Assembly: GCA_002300355.1 (NCBI GenBank)
Contig: NSGV01000001.1
Location: 4,650,001-4,714,000 of the forward strand
Length of the DNA: 64,000 nt
Origin: Streptomyces sp. TLI_235
Lineage (GTDB): Bacteria; Actinomycetota; Actinomycetes; Streptomycetales; Streptomycetaceae
Direction of reading: 5' to 3'
Part shown: positions 8,607 to 16,831 of the stretch, piece after piece
How positions within the stretch are numbered: position 1 is the stretch's first letter
Layout: each line of letters opens with the position of its first letter
Position numbers and translations under genes: made by a program
Notes under the pieces: generated by a model
Database searches by the model: none
The model's input: the letters and a program-made list of their open reading frames with translations, nothing else
Told to the model about the DNA's origin: nothing

Positions 8607-9809
8607 TCACCGCGGCGGGACGACCTGGCCGGCGTAGACGCTGTCCGGGGTGACGACGGCCGTGATCGCCCGGGCCAGCAGCGTGGACGGCTCCTGGCCC
8701 CCGCTGAGCGAATCCGTGTTGATCACGATCACCAGGGTGGCCTTCTGCGAGGGCAGGTAGACCGTCACGGTCTCGTACCCCGGCAGGGAGCCGTTGTGCC
8801 CGATCCACCCGTTGGTCTCGAAGATCCCGAGGCCGTAGCCCGTCCCGGGGAAACCGGTCGACAGCGTCCTCAGCCGCTGCGCCTGGGTCTCGGGGCTGAG
8901 CAGGCCGCCGGTGGCGACGACCTCGGCCCAGTGGCGCAGGTCCTGCAGGTCCGAGATCATCGCGCCGGCCGCCCAGGCCCAGCTCGGGTTCCAGTCCGTG
9001 GCGTCCTCGGTCGTGCCGCTCAGCGTCTGGTCGGTGTAGCCGCGCGGGTGCGGCTCGGGGAACTCGGCCCCCGTCGGGAACAGCGTGTGGCGCAGGTGGG
9101 CCGGGCGGAGCACCCGCCGGCGGAGGAAGTCGGGGAGCGGTTGGCCGCTGACCTTCTCGACCACCAGGCCGAGCAGGACGAGGTTGGAGTTGGAGTACTG
9201 GAACTCCTCGCCCGGAGCGAAGGTGTTCGGGTGTCGGTAGCCGTACGAGAGCACCTCCCACGGGTTGAAGGCGCGCTCCGGCTCGCTCAACAGGTCGTGG
9301 ATGAAGTCCGGGTCGGACGTGTACGGGAACAGGCCGCTGCGCATCTCAGCGAGGTGGCGCAGCGTGATCCGGTCGCCGTTCGGGACGCCGCGGACGTAGG
9401 CGGAGATCGGGTCGTCCAGCCGGACGAGGCCGTCGTCCACGAGTTCGAGCAGCGCGGTGACCGTGAAGGTCTTGGTCTCGCTGCCGATCCGGACGAAGGA
9501 GTCGGCGGCCATCGGCCGACGGGTGGCGGTGTCGGCGACGCCGGTCGCGCGGACGTAGCTCCCCCGGCCCGGCATCCACAGGCCGACCACGACACCGGGG
9601 ATGCCGGCCTGCCGGCGGACGTCCTCGATCGTCCGGTCCAGCCGGGCGGTCAGCTCCGGGTCGAGGCCGCCCGGAGGGTGGTGGTCCTCGCCGTACCGGT
9701 CGACGCCCGCGGCGCGGACTGGCGTCGCGGGAATCGCCGTCACGGGGGCCAGTAGGGACGCCGCGAGCAGCGTTGCGGCGAACAGCCGGCGGCAGGAGGT
9801 ACGTCGCAC
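8607..9809 (-). CDS. Secreted serine hydrolase, beta-lactamase class C / D,D-peptidase family
   Basis: 400 residues from GTG 9809, chosen because GGAAGGGG lies about 8 bases upstream and a clean signal peptide follows (RRTSCRR, a hydrophobic Ala/Leu core, cleavage near VRAAG). The three active-site motifs of class C beta-lactamases and Streptomyces R61-type D,D-peptidases are present: S110-E-T-K113, Y205-S-N207 and H338-N-G340. It probably acts outside the membrane on D-Ala-D-Ala-like bonds or esters; the exact substrate cannot be read. An upstream ATG at 9851 in the same frame would give a poor signal peptide. Transcribed alone, convergent with the PerM-like gene. Confidence 0.85.
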   Translation of the reverse strand: MRRTSCRRLFAATLLAASLLAPVTAIPATPVRAAGVDRYGEDHHPPGGLDPELTARLDRTIEDVRRQAGIPGVVVGLWMPGRGSYVRATGVADTATRRPMAADSFVRIGSETKTFTVTALLELVDDGLVRLDDPISAYVRGVPNGDRITLRHLAEMRSGLFPYTSDPDFIHDLLSEPERAFNPWEVLSYGYRHPNTFAPGEEFQYSNSNLVLLGLVVEKVSGQPLPDFLRRRVLRPAHLRHTLFPTGAEFPEPHPRGYTDQTLSGTTEDATDWNPSWAWAAGAMISDLQDLRHWAEVVATGGLLSPETQAQRLRTLSTGFPGTGYGLGIFETNGWIGHNGSLPGYETVTVYLPSQKATLVIVINTDSLSGGQEPSTLLARAITAVVTPDSVYAGQVVPPR

Positions 9810-9965
9810 GTCGGGGCGCCCCTTCCGGGTCACGGGTTCGGACGGCAACATCACCACCGCGACCCGCCGCGGAGGATCCCGTGCGGCCGCGCGAGGCGGC
9901 GAGTCCACTCGTTCGGCGCCGCACGGGCGGCCGGGGCGCCCGACGGCCGAACCCGGAAGGAGGCG

Positions 9966-10655
9966 TCAGCGGCTGCCGGGGTCCGTGTACCGGGTGATGA
10001 AGTCCGGCGCGAGGTTGTCGCAGCTCTGCACGGCCTCGTTGGTCAGGGCGTCGTTCACGCAGGCCACGTAGTCGTGGTAGTAGAGCTGGAAGCCGAAGAC
10101 GGACAGCGCGAAGACCAGCGCCACGCCGCCGGTGAGCAGGCCGCCGAGGGCGGCCGGCACCTGCGGGCGGGTGCGCTGGGCCTGGGCCTGGGGCTGGGCC
10201 CAGCCGGCGATCCTGGCGGTGCCGAGGGCGTGCGGGTTGCCGCCGCCGGCCGGCTGCGGGGCGGCCTCGGCGGCGGGGGAGCGGTCGGCCCGGAGCGCGC
10301 TGACGCCCCAGTACGCGGCGAGGGCGCCGAGCAGCAGCGCGAGGTCCAGCATCTGGTTGATCGCGCAGAACAGCCCGGCCATGCCGGCGCTCAGCGCGTA
10401 CCGGGCCCGCCGTTGCATGGGGTCGGTCGGGTCGAAGCGGGGCTGCTGCGGCTCGGACCAGCCACCGCGGTAGCCAGGGCTCCACGGGTGCGGCGGCGGC
10501 ACCTGCGCCTCGTCCCGGTCGTCGTCCGGGCCGCCCTCCGCCGGGGGCTGCTGCGGAGTGCGGGGCTGCCACGGCCGGTCGGGGGCATCCGCCGGCGGCG
10601 GCGCGAACGGGTTGCGCTCGCCGGTGTCGTCTCCGCTGCTCATCGTGTCGGCCAT
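9966..10655 (-). CDS. Small membrane protein of unknown function
   Basis: 229 residues from ATG 10655; ATG 10643 is an equally possible start, as AAGGA sits very close to the first and 12 bases from the second. The first 75 residues are hydrophilic and Pro/Gln/Asp-rich. Two hydrophobic stretches follow (SAGMAGLFCAINQMLDLALLLGAL region and AALGGLLTGGVALVFALSVF), separated by a Pro/Gln-rich linker. The C-terminus contains two cysteines (VACVNDAL, QSCDNL) that could form an extracytoplasmic disulfide. Similar proteins occur next to purN in Streptomyces from memory; no enzymatic motif is visible. Confidence 0.65.
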   Translation of the reverse strand: MADTMSSGDDTGERNPFAPPPADAPDRPWQPRTPQQPPAEGGPDDDRDEAQVPPPHPWSPGYRGGWSEPQQPRFDPTDPMQRRARYALSAGMAGLFCAINQMLDLALLLGALAAYWGVSALRADRSPAAEAAPQPAGGGNPHALGTARIAGWAQPQAQAQRTRPQVPAALGGLLTGGVALVFALSVFGFQLYYHDYVACVNDALTNEAVQSCDNLAPDFITRYTDPGSR

Positions 10656-11057
10656 TCCTTCTCGTCCAGGGGCGTCGGACCGCTCCGGAGCGGTCCGCGC
10701 CTCCAATGATCCCGCAGGCCGATCCCGGCTCCGCGCCGCCCTGCCCGGTGAGCCCGCGGGCGCCGTGCCCGGGTGCGCCGCCCTGCGCGCCCACCCGCGC
10801 GCGGGTGCGGTACCCCGCGACACCCTACGGCGAGATCCATGTCTCAACTACGCGCGTAGCGTGGTCCGCTGGTGACAGAACGCCTTCGACCAGCCGTTAT
10901 CGTGGTGACGGTCAGCAGTCCACAACGGTTCCCCGGGGTCCCGCAGCGCAGCGGAGATCCCCTGCGGCGCCGTCCCGGCTCGACCTGCCGCCGCCCGTAG
11001 TGGCCCCACCGACGGTGGACGTACCAGCGGGCGACACGACATACGGAGAATCGCGCA
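10656..11057. other. Intergenic region upstream of purN-purH
   Basis: 402 bases between the divergent membrane gene and purN, with no supportable gene. It contains the CTACGCGCGTAG palindrome at 10848-10859 and a possible promoter further in (TGACAG at 10873 and TATCGT at 10898, spacer 19). The purN 5' leader would then be about 150 nt. No riboswitch structure was recognised. Confidence 0.5.
10848..10859. promoter_or_regulatory. Palindromic operator candidate, copy A (purN-purH)
   Basis: Perfect 12-bp palindrome CTACGCGCGTAG about 200 bp before purN. Identical or one-sided variants occur upstream of three nucleoside-metabolism genes in this window (43829, 49632, 54800). A TAGCGT hexamer overlapping its right end could be a -10 box. 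It is inferred to be a transcription-factor site; the regulator is unknown. Confidence 0.6.
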
Positions 11058-11717
11058 GTGGCCGCCGCTTCCGCCCAAGTCTTCCCGCCGCGTACGCCCG
11101 GACCGGCCCGTCTGGTGGTCCTGGTCTCGGGATCGGGCACCAATCTCCAGGCGCTGATCGACGCGGTGCAGGACCCGGCCTACGGCGCCGAGATCCTCGC
11201 CGTCGGCGCGGACCGCACCGACATCGCCGGCCTGAAGCGGGCCGAGGCCGCAGGCATCCCGACCTTCGTCCACCGGATCGCCGACCACCCCGACCGGGCC
11301 GCCTGGGACACCGCGCTGACCGCCTCGGTCGCCGGGTACGAGCCGGACCTGGTGGTCACCGCCGGCTTCATGAAGATCCTCGGTCCGGAGTTCATCGGCG
11401 CCTTCGCCGGCCGGATCGTCAACACCCACCCCGCCCTGCTGCCGGCCTTCCCCGGCGCGCACGGCGTGCCGGACGCCCTCGCCTACGGGGTGAAGGTCAC
11501 CGGCTGCACCGTCCACCTGGTCGACGCCGGCGTGGACACCGGGCCGATCATCGCGCAGGGCGTCGTGGAGGTCCTCGACGCCGACCACGCCGATGGCGGC
11601 GAAGCGCTGCACGAGCGCATCAAGACTGTCGAGCGCACGCTGCTCGTCGAGGTCGTGGGCCGGCTGGCCCGCGAAGGCCACCGCATCGAAGACCGAAAGG
11701 TATGGATTCCGGCATGA
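11058..11717 (+). CDS. purN: Phosphoribosylglycinamide formyltransferase
   Basis: 219 residues from GTG 11058, with GGAGA 8-9 bases upstream. Formyl-transfer family: LVSGSGTNLQALID (phosphate loop), NTHPALLPAFPGAHG with the catalytic Asn-His pair, and TGCTVHLVDAGVDTGPII with the catalytic Asp. Uses 10-formyl-THF to formylate GAR in the third step of de novo purine synthesis. The stop overlaps the purH start in an ATGA arrangement, indicating translational coupling. The formyl donor pathway enzyme FolD is encoded nearby. Confidence 0.96.
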   Translation: MAAASAQVFPPRTPGPARLVVLVSGSGTNLQALIDAVQDPAYGAEILAVGADRTDIAGLKRAEAAGIPTFVHRIADHPDRAAWDTALTASVAGYEPDLVVTAGFMKILGPEFIGAFAGRIVNTHPALLPAFPGAHGVPDALAYGVKVTGCTVHLVDAGVDTGPIIAQGVVEVLDADHADGGEALHERIKTVERTLLVEVVGRLAREGHRIEDRKVWIPA

Positions 11718-13294
11718 GCGCCGCCCACAGCACGCCCCCTGTCTCCGAGGACGTACGCCCGATCCGCCGTGCGCTGATCAGCGTCTACGACAAGACCGGA
11801 CTGGAGGAGCTGGCCCAGGGCCTGCACGCCGCCGGGGTCGCCATCGTCTCCACCGGCTCCACCGCGGGCCGGATCGCCGCGGCCGGTGTCCCGGTCACCG
11901 AGGTGTCCGAGCTGACCGGCTTCCCCGAGTGCCTGGACGGCCGGGTCAAGACCCTGCACCCGCGGGTGCACGCCGGCGTCCTCGCCGACCTGCGCCTGGA
12001 GTCGCACCGCGCGCAGCTCGCCGAGCTGGGTGTCGAGCCCTTCGACCTGGTCGTGCTGAACCTCTACCCGTTCACCGCCACGGTCGCCTCCGGCGCCACC
12101 CCGGACGAGTGCGTCGAGCAGATCGACATCGGCGGCCCGTCGATGGTCCGTGCCGCGGCCAAGAACCACCCGTCCGTCGCGGTGGTCGTCGACCCGGCCC
12201 GCTACGACGACGTGCTCGCCGCGGCCAAGGGCGGCGGCTTCGACCTGCTGACCCGCAAGCGCCTGGCCGCCACGGCCTTCGCGCACACCGCCGCGTACGA
12301 CGTGGCCGTCGCCTCCTGGTTCGAGGAGTCCGGCTACACGGAGTCGGAGGAGGCCTTCCCGTCCTTCCTCGGCGCCACCTGGGAGCGCCAGAACGTGCTC
12401 CGCTACGGCGAGAACCCGCACCAGCAGGCCGCGCTCTACACCGACGGCACCGGTGGCCTGGCGGGCGCCGAGCAGCTGCACGGCAAGGAGATGTCCTACA
12501 ACAACTACATGGACACCGACGCCGCGCGCCGCGCCGCGTACGACCACGCCGAGCCGGCCGTCGCGATCATCAAGCACGCCAACCCGTGCGGCATCGGGAT
12601 CGGCGCGGACGTCGCCGAGGCGCACCGCAAGGCGCACGCCTGCGACCCGGTCTCCGCGTACGGCGGCGTCATCGCGGTCAACCGCCCGGTCAGCGTCGAG
12701 CTCGCCGAGCAGATCGCCCCGATCTTCACCGAGGTCGTCGTCGCCCCCGGCTACGAGGACGGAGCCCTGGAGGTGCTGACCAAGAAGAAGAACCTGCGCG
12801 TGCTGCGCGCCCCCGAGGCGCCCGCCGACGCGCTGGAGGTCCGCCGGATCAGCGGCGGCGTCCTGCTGCAGCAGGTCGACAAGGTGGACGCGACCGGTGA
12901 CGACCCGTCGACCTGGACGCTGGCCACCGGCGAGGCGCTCTCCGAGGCGGAGCTCGCCGAGCTCGCCTTCGCCTGGCGGGCCTGCCGGGCCGTCAAGTCC
13001 AACGCGATCCTGCTCGCCAAGGACGGCGCCTCGGTCGGCGTCGGCATGGGCCAGGTCAACCGGGTGGACTCGTGCAAGCTCGCGGTCGAGCGGGCCGGCG
13101 AGCGCGCCCGGGGCTCCTACGCCGCGTCCGACGCCTTCTTCCCGTTCGCGGACGGCCTGGAGATCCTGGTCGCCGCCGGTGTGAAGGCCGTCGTCCAGCC
13201 CGGCGGCTCGATCCGCGACGAGGAGGTCGTCGCGGCGGCCGCCGCGGCCGGGGTGACGATGTACCTCACCGGCGCCCGCCACTTCTTCCACTGA
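11714..13294 (+). CDS. purH: Bifunctional AICAR transformylase / IMP cyclohydrolase
   Basis: 526 residues from ATG 11714, which overlaps the purN stop (ATGA); an in-frame ATG at 11702 would add four residues. The N-terminal IMP cyclohydrolase domain shows STGSTAGRIAAAG, KTLHPRVHAG and QIDIGGPSMVRAAAKN. The C-terminal AICAR transformylase domain shows RYGENPHQQAA, the catalytic KHANPCG, VNRVDSCK and PGGSIRDEEV. It performs the last two steps to IMP. It forms a two-gene operon with purN, closed by a strong terminator. Confidence 0.97.
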   Translation: MSAAHSTPPVSEDVRPIRRALISVYDKTGLEELAQGLHAAGVAIVSTGSTAGRIAAAGVPVTEVSELTGFPECLDGRVKTLHPRVHAGVLADLRLESHRAQLAELGVEPFDLVVLNLYPFTATVASGATPDECVEQIDIGGPSMVRAAAKNHPSVAVVVDPARYDDVLAAAKGGGFDLLTRKRLAATAFAHTAAYDVAVASWFEESGYTESEEAFPSFLGATWERQNVLRYGENPHQQAALYTDGTGGLAGAEQLHGKEMSYNNYMDTDAARRAAYDHAEPAVAIIKHANPCGIGIGADVAEAHRKAHACDPVSAYGGVIAVNRPVSVELAEQIAPIFTEVVVAPGYEDGALEVLTKKKNLRVLRAPEAPADALEVRRISGGVLLQQVDKVDATGDDPSTWTLATGEALSEAELAELAFAWRACRAVKSNAILLAKDGASVGVGMGQVNRVDSCKLAVERAGERARGSYAASDAFFPFADGLEILVAAGVKAVVQPGGSIRDEEVVAAAAAAGVTMYLTGARHFFH

Positions 13295-13302
13295 GCCGAA
13301 CG

Positions 13303-13340
13303 CGAAGGCCCCCGCACTCCGAGGAGTGCGGGGGCCTTCG
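13303..13340. terminator. Bidirectional terminator between purH and RDD gene
   Basis: 18-bp perfect GC-rich stem (13303-13320 with 13323-13340) with a minimal loop, 8 bases after the purH stop and 18 bases beyond the convergent RDD gene stop. Serves both convergent transcripts. Confidence 0.85.
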
Positions 13341-13357
13341 GCGTCGGTGCCGGCAGG

Positions 13358-14035
13358 TCACTGGGACTTGACGACCACGGAGCTCATCACCTTGTCGGCG
13401 AAGGTCTGCTTCTTGGCGTCCCACAGCGGCCACAGGTAGCCGATGCAGCAGAAGCCGTCGAGGACGTGGCAGATCTTGCGGACGAAGGCCATGCCGAAGC
13501 CCAGCGGCTGGCCGTCGGCCTCGCGCAGGACGCGGATGTTGACCATCTTCTTGCCGGGGGTCTGGCCGGTGGTGCCCTCGCGGTGGATCAGGAACAGGAA
13601 GCCCGCGATGCCGAGCAGCCAGCCGAGGCCCATGATGGCCATGCCGACGCCGGAGACGCCGCCGCCGGAGCAGCTGTAGGCGTAGGTGGTCGGGTCGGTG
13701 GTGCACTCCATCTTGGAGACGCCGACCGCGGCACCGATGCCGTAGAAGATGCCGGTGGGCACGCCGACGATCAGGTAGTCGATGATGTAGGCCGCGACAC
13801 GCGAACCCCAGCCGGCGTAGAACTGCTGCACCTGGGCCGCGTTGCCGTACGGGCCCTGCTGCGGCGGGATGCCGTAGCCGCCGGGCGCGCCGTAGCCGGG
13901 GGCCGGCGGCGGGGCCTGCTGCGGGTAGCCGTAACCGGGCGCGGGCGGCGGGGCCTGCTGCGGGTAGCCGTAGCCCGGCGCCGGCGCCGGCGGCTGCTGG
14001 CTGTACGGGTTGTTCGGGTCGGGCGGGTAGCTCAT
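13358..14035 (-). CDS. RDD family membrane protein
   Basis: 225 residues from ATG 14035 with GGAGG 6 bases upstream. The first 80 residues are a low-complexity Pro/Gln/Gly/Tyr tail with near-identical tandem units GYGYPQQAPPPAP, encoded by direct DNA repeats at about 13890-13990. The remainder is an RDD domain with three or four membrane helices (GSRVAAYIIDYLIVGVPTG, a Gly-rich second helix, GLGWLLGIAGFLFLIHR), followed by TPGKKMVNIRVLR. RDD proteins are poorly characterised; some are linked to ion transport. Several Streptomyces membrane proteins carry this kind of tail. Confidence 0.85.
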   Translation of the reverse strand: MSYPPDPNNPYSQQPPAPAPGYGYPQQAPPPAPGYGYPQQAPPPAPGYGAPGGYGIPPQQGPYGNAAQVQQFYAGWGSRVAAYIIDYLIVGVPTGIFYGIGAAVGVSKMECTTDPTTYAYSCSGGGVSGVGMAIMGLGWLLGIAGFLFLIHREGTTGQTPGKKMVNIRVLREADGQPLGFGMAFVRKICHVLDGFCCIGYLWPLWDAKKQTFADKVMSSVVVKSQ

Positions 14036-14178
14036 CGAATGCCTCCGGGCAGGATGGAGTGTGGACGGAACTGCAGGGAAACCCTGGGGACGGACGGGCA
14101 GTTGAGGCACCGACCGGGAGGGACACTAGCGGAACGGCCTGACAGCGGGGAGTCAATAACCGTCAGGATCCGCTCACT

Positions 14179-14613
14179 TCAGGGACGCGAGATGCCGAGG
14201 CGGTTCAGCTGCCACGTCCAGGCCAGCAGTAAGGCGGCACCGATCACCGCGTTGCGGCGCTTGTTCGGCAGCTCCCACCACCAGCGGCCCGGGCCGAGCG
14301 GCGCGACGAGCAGCGCGACCGCCACCACCGCGGTGACCGGGTTGGCGGCCAGGGCGGCGCCGAGGTGGCCGTGGCCCGCCTCGATGAAGACCGTGGTGCT
14401 GCCGCAACCGGGGCAGGGGATGCCGGTGAAGCGGCGCAGCAGGCAGAGCACACCGGGGTCGTGGGCGTCGTGCAGTTGGGCCACCGCGACCGCGACGACC
14501 GCGCCGCCGCCGCCGCGCAGCAGCACGCGCATCAGCGCACCGGACAGCGTGTCGGCGGTCCGCCGCCAACGGCCGGCCAGTGCCCCCGCGAACGAGGACG
14601 CCGGGACGGTCAC
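14179..14613 (-). CDS. DUF2752 membrane protein
   Basis: 144 residues from GTG 14613, which overlaps the stop of the upstream DUF4190 gene (GTGA), so the pair is translationally coupled. Recognised as DUF2752 by the CPGCGSTT motif after a first amphipathic/hydrophobic segment, followed by two hydrophobic segments. The two cysteines of CPGC could bind metal or form a disulfide. Function unknown. An internal ATG (residue 28) is a less likely start because it lacks the coupling. Confidence 0.8.
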   Translation of the reverse strand: MTVPASSFAGALAGRWRRTADTLSGALMRVLLRGGGGAVVAVAVAQLHDAHDPGVLCLLRRFTGIPCPGCGSTTVFIEAGHGHLGAALAANPVTAVVAVALLVAPLGPGRWWWELPNKRRNAVIGAALLLAWTWQLNRLGISRP

Positions 14614-15026
14614 GGCTGGACGCTGAAGTAGAAGACCACGATCGCGATGGAGATCAGCACCGCCAGCACGTTCAGCACGATGCCGCCGATCGCCGCGTTG
14701 CGGCCGACCCCGGTCTGGTTCGACTTGTTGAGGCCGGCGATGCCGACACCGAGCCCGATCAGGCCCAGGAAACCTCCGTAGAAACAGGAGGTCAGGATGC
14801 CGATGAAGCCCAGCACCACGGACGCGGTCGCGGCCGAGTTCGCCTGGATCACCACCGGCCCGGCCTGGGCGTACTGCTGGTGCGGCAGAGGCTGCTGCGG
14901 ATACCCGTAGCCGGGCTGCGGCTGGGGCTGCTGGTACTGCGGTGCGCCGTACCCGGGCGTGCCGTAGGGCGGCTGCTGCGGCTGGCCGTAGCCGCCGTAT
15001 GGATCCGGCTGGTACGGATTGCTCAC
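14610..15026 (-). CDS. DUF4190 domain membrane protein
   Basis: 138 residues from GTG 15026 with GGGGGAAG about 6 bases upstream. The first 65 residues are a Pro/Gln/Gly/Tyr-rich hydrophilic tail. Two membrane helices follow (SAATASVVLGFIGILTS; IGGIVLNVLAVLISIAIVVF) around a GLGVGIAGLNKS turn typical of DUF4190. No catalytic residues. First gene of a two-gene operon with DUF2752; its composition resembles the RDD protein 600 bp away. Confidence 0.82.
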   Translation of the reverse strand: MSNPYQPDPYGGYGQPQQPPYGTPGYGAPQYQQPQPQPGYGYPQQPLPHQQYAQAGPVVIQANSAATASVVLGFIGILTSCFYGGFLGLIGLGVGIAGLNKSNQTGVGRNAAIGGIVLNVLAVLISIAIVVFYFSVQP

Positions 15027-15341
15027 TGTGGTCTTCCCCCGACGATCGTCCCCCGTGGTCCCCGACGGCCTGTCACCAGGACGCGGGCAGCAGAGATTGC
15101 TCGGGCCATGGTGGTCGTTACCACGGCGCGCTGTCCAGCCGCGACCGCCTCGCGGACGCAAATGTGGCGCAACCGAAACCCGGCCCGTACGCGCCGTGCC
15201 CGCCTTTGCGGTGGTTCGTGCCGGGCCGGGCGGGACGGCCCGACCGGGCGGCGGGGGCGGCGCGCGCGGCGGCCGGTGCGCCCCCGCGGGCGGCCCGGGC
15301 CCGCGGCGCGTCCGCCGCCGGCGATCCGGGACAATGGGGCC
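15027..15341. other. Intergenic region between DUF4190 gene and folD
   Basis: 315 bases of divergent promoter region with no supportable gene. A GTGGT-N4-ACCAC inverted repeat lies at 15111-15124. A GACAAT hexamer at 15329-15334 ends 7 bases before the folD ATG and is the best -10 candidate. Confidence 0.5.
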
Positions 15342-16196
15342 ATGACTGCCCAGATTCTCGATGGCAAGGCCACCGCCGCCGCGATCAAGTCCGAACTCGC
15401 CGTCCGCGTCGCGGCCCTCAAGGAGCGGGGCGTCGTCCCCGGCCTCGGCACCGTCCTGGTCGGCGACGACCCGGGCAGCCGCTGGTACGTCAACGGCAAG
15501 CACAAGGACTGCGCGGAGGTCGGCATCGCCTCCATCCAGCGCGAGCTGCCCGCCACCGCCACCCAGCAGGACGTCGAGGACGTCGTCCGCGAGCTCAACG
15601 CCGACCCGGCCTGCACCGGCTACATCGTGCAGCTGCCGCTGCCCAAGGGCCTCGACCAGAACCCCGTCCTGGAGCTGATGGACCCGGACAAGGACGCCGA
15701 CGGCCTGCACCCGACCTCGCTCGGCCGCCTCGCCCTCGGCATCGAGGGCCCGCTGCCGTGCACCCCGCTGGGCATCGTCGAGCTGCTCCGCCGCCACCAG
15801 GTGGAGATCAACGGCGCCGAGGTCGTCGTGATCGGCCGCGGTGTCACCGTCGGCCGCTCGATCGGCCTGCTGCTGACCCGCCGCAGCGAGAACGCCACCG
15901 TGACCCTCTGCCACACCGGCACCCGCGACCTCGGCTACCACCTGCGCAAGGCCGACATCGTGATCGCCGCCGCCGGTGTGCCGCACCTGGTCAAGCCGGC
16001 CGACATCAAGCCCGGCGCGGCCGTCCTCGACGTCGGCGTCAGCCGCAGCGAGGGCAAGATCGTCGGCGATGTGCACCCCGGCGTGGCCGAGGTCGCCGGC
16101 TGGATGTCCCCGAACCCGGGCGGTGTCGGCCCGATGACCCGCGCCATGCTCCTCAACAACATCGTCGAGGCGGCCGAGCGCCGCGCCGACCGCTGA
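15342..16196 (+). CDS. folD: Methylene-THF dehydrogenase / methenyl-THF cyclohydrolase
   Basis: 284 residues, the standard FolD length. Y49-x3-K53 (YVNGKHK) supplies the catalytic lysine; QLPLPKGLD and DKDADGLHPTSLG form the substrate site; VVVIGRGVTVGRSIG is the NADP-binding Rossmann loop; SPNPGGVGPMTRAML closes the C-terminus. It interconverts 5,10-methylene- and 10-formyl-THF, supplying the formyl donor used by PurN and PurH. No Shine-Dalgarno precedes ATG 15342, while GACAAT ends 7 bases upstream, suggesting a leaderless transcript. DUF3017 follows after 5 bases. Confidence 0.96.
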   Translation: MTAQILDGKATAAAIKSELAVRVAALKERGVVPGLGTVLVGDDPGSRWYVNGKHKDCAEVGIASIQRELPATATQQDVEDVVRELNADPACTGYIVQLPLPKGLDQNPVLELMDPDKDADGLHPTSLGRLALGIEGPLPCTPLGIVELLRRHQVEINGAEVVVIGRGVTVGRSIGLLLTRRSENATVTLCHTGTRDLGYHLRKADIVIAAAGVPHLVKPADIKPGAAVLDVGVSRSEGKIVGDVHPGVAEVAGWMSPNPGGVGPMTRAMLLNNIVEAAERRADR

Positions 16197-16201
16197 CCCC
16201 G

Positions 16202-16615
16202 ATGGCAGTCGTCCGGTCCCCCCGCTCCCGGCGCCGCCCGCTGAAGACCACCGGCACCCTGCCGCCGGAGGGCTCGGCCGCGGCGCTGGGGCGCGGCCAC
16301 TCGCTGCCGGTGCGGCAGTGGCCGATAACGCTCGTCCTGGCGGTGGCCGGGCTGGGCCTCGCCGTCATCTGGTTCTCCGATTTCAAGATCGGTCTGCTTC
16401 TCGTCGGCATCGCGCTGCTGCTCGGCGCCGGCCTGCGGGCCGCGCTGCCCGAGGTCGGCATGCTCGCGGTGCGCAGCCGCTTCACGGACGTCGGCGTGCT
16501 CGCCTTCCTCGGCGGGATGATCGTGCTGCTCACCCTGGTCGCACAGCCCGACCCGTGGCTGCACCTCGCGGTGCTCGACGACATCGGCCGGCTGGTCGGC
16601 CGGCCCCGGCACTGA
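16202..16615 (+). CDS. DUF3017 membrane protein
   Basis: 137 residues from ATG 16202, five bases after the folD stop. A basic N-terminal 40 residues are followed by three hydrophobic helices (ITLVLAVAGLGLAVIWF, IGLLLVGIALLLGAGL, VGVLAFLGGMIVLLTLVA). DUF3017 proteins are typically encoded directly after folD in actinomycetes, which supports the call. Function unknown; the operon ends at the hairpin just downstream. Confidence 0.85.
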   Translation: MAVVRSPRSRRRPLKTTGTLPPEGSAAALGRGHSLPVRQWPITLVLAVAGLGLAVIWFSDFKIGLLLVGIALLLGAGLRAALPEVGMLAVRSRFTDVGVLAFLGGMIVLLTLVAQPDPWLHLAVLDDIGRLVGRPRH

Positions 16616-16631
16616 GGTCCGCGCGACCCGC

Positions 16632-16664
16632 CGCGGGCGCGGGTGCGGACACCCCGCGCCCGCG
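16632..16664 (+). terminator. Terminator after folD operon
   Basis: An 11-bp GC stem (16632-16642 with 16654-16664), extendable by 3 bp across a bulged C, lies 16 bases after the DUF3017 stop. No T-tract. Confidence 0.6.
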
Positions 16665-16749
16665 CCGGCGGCGGCCCGCGCGCTGTGTGATGCAACAGCC
16701 ACGCCCGGCAAGGCGGCATACCCTTGCCTTTGCGATAACCTGACGCAGG

Positions 16750-16767
16750 TCTCTCGATGTCGAGAGA
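16750..16767. promoter_or_regulatory. 18-bp palindrome upstream of mdh
   Basis: TCTCTCGATGTCGAGAGA: perfect 8-bp arms around TG, 65 bp before the mdh ATG. The layout resembles operators of MarR-family regulators of the UrtR/TamR type, which from memory use TCTYGATNTCRAGA-like palindromes and in S. coelicolor control TCA-cycle genes. The assignment to a specific regulator is inference. Confidence 0.55.
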
Positions 16768-16831
16768 TCATCCTCGGCTCCAGTGCGCCGACGTGCCTGG
16801 GGCACCTGGCGATTTGCTGGAGAAGGTAGAA

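Noticed and set aside
10706..11713. Extended N-terminus for purH
   Set aside because: The open frame upstream overlaps all of purN out of frame; purH homology begins at the overlapping ATG 11714.
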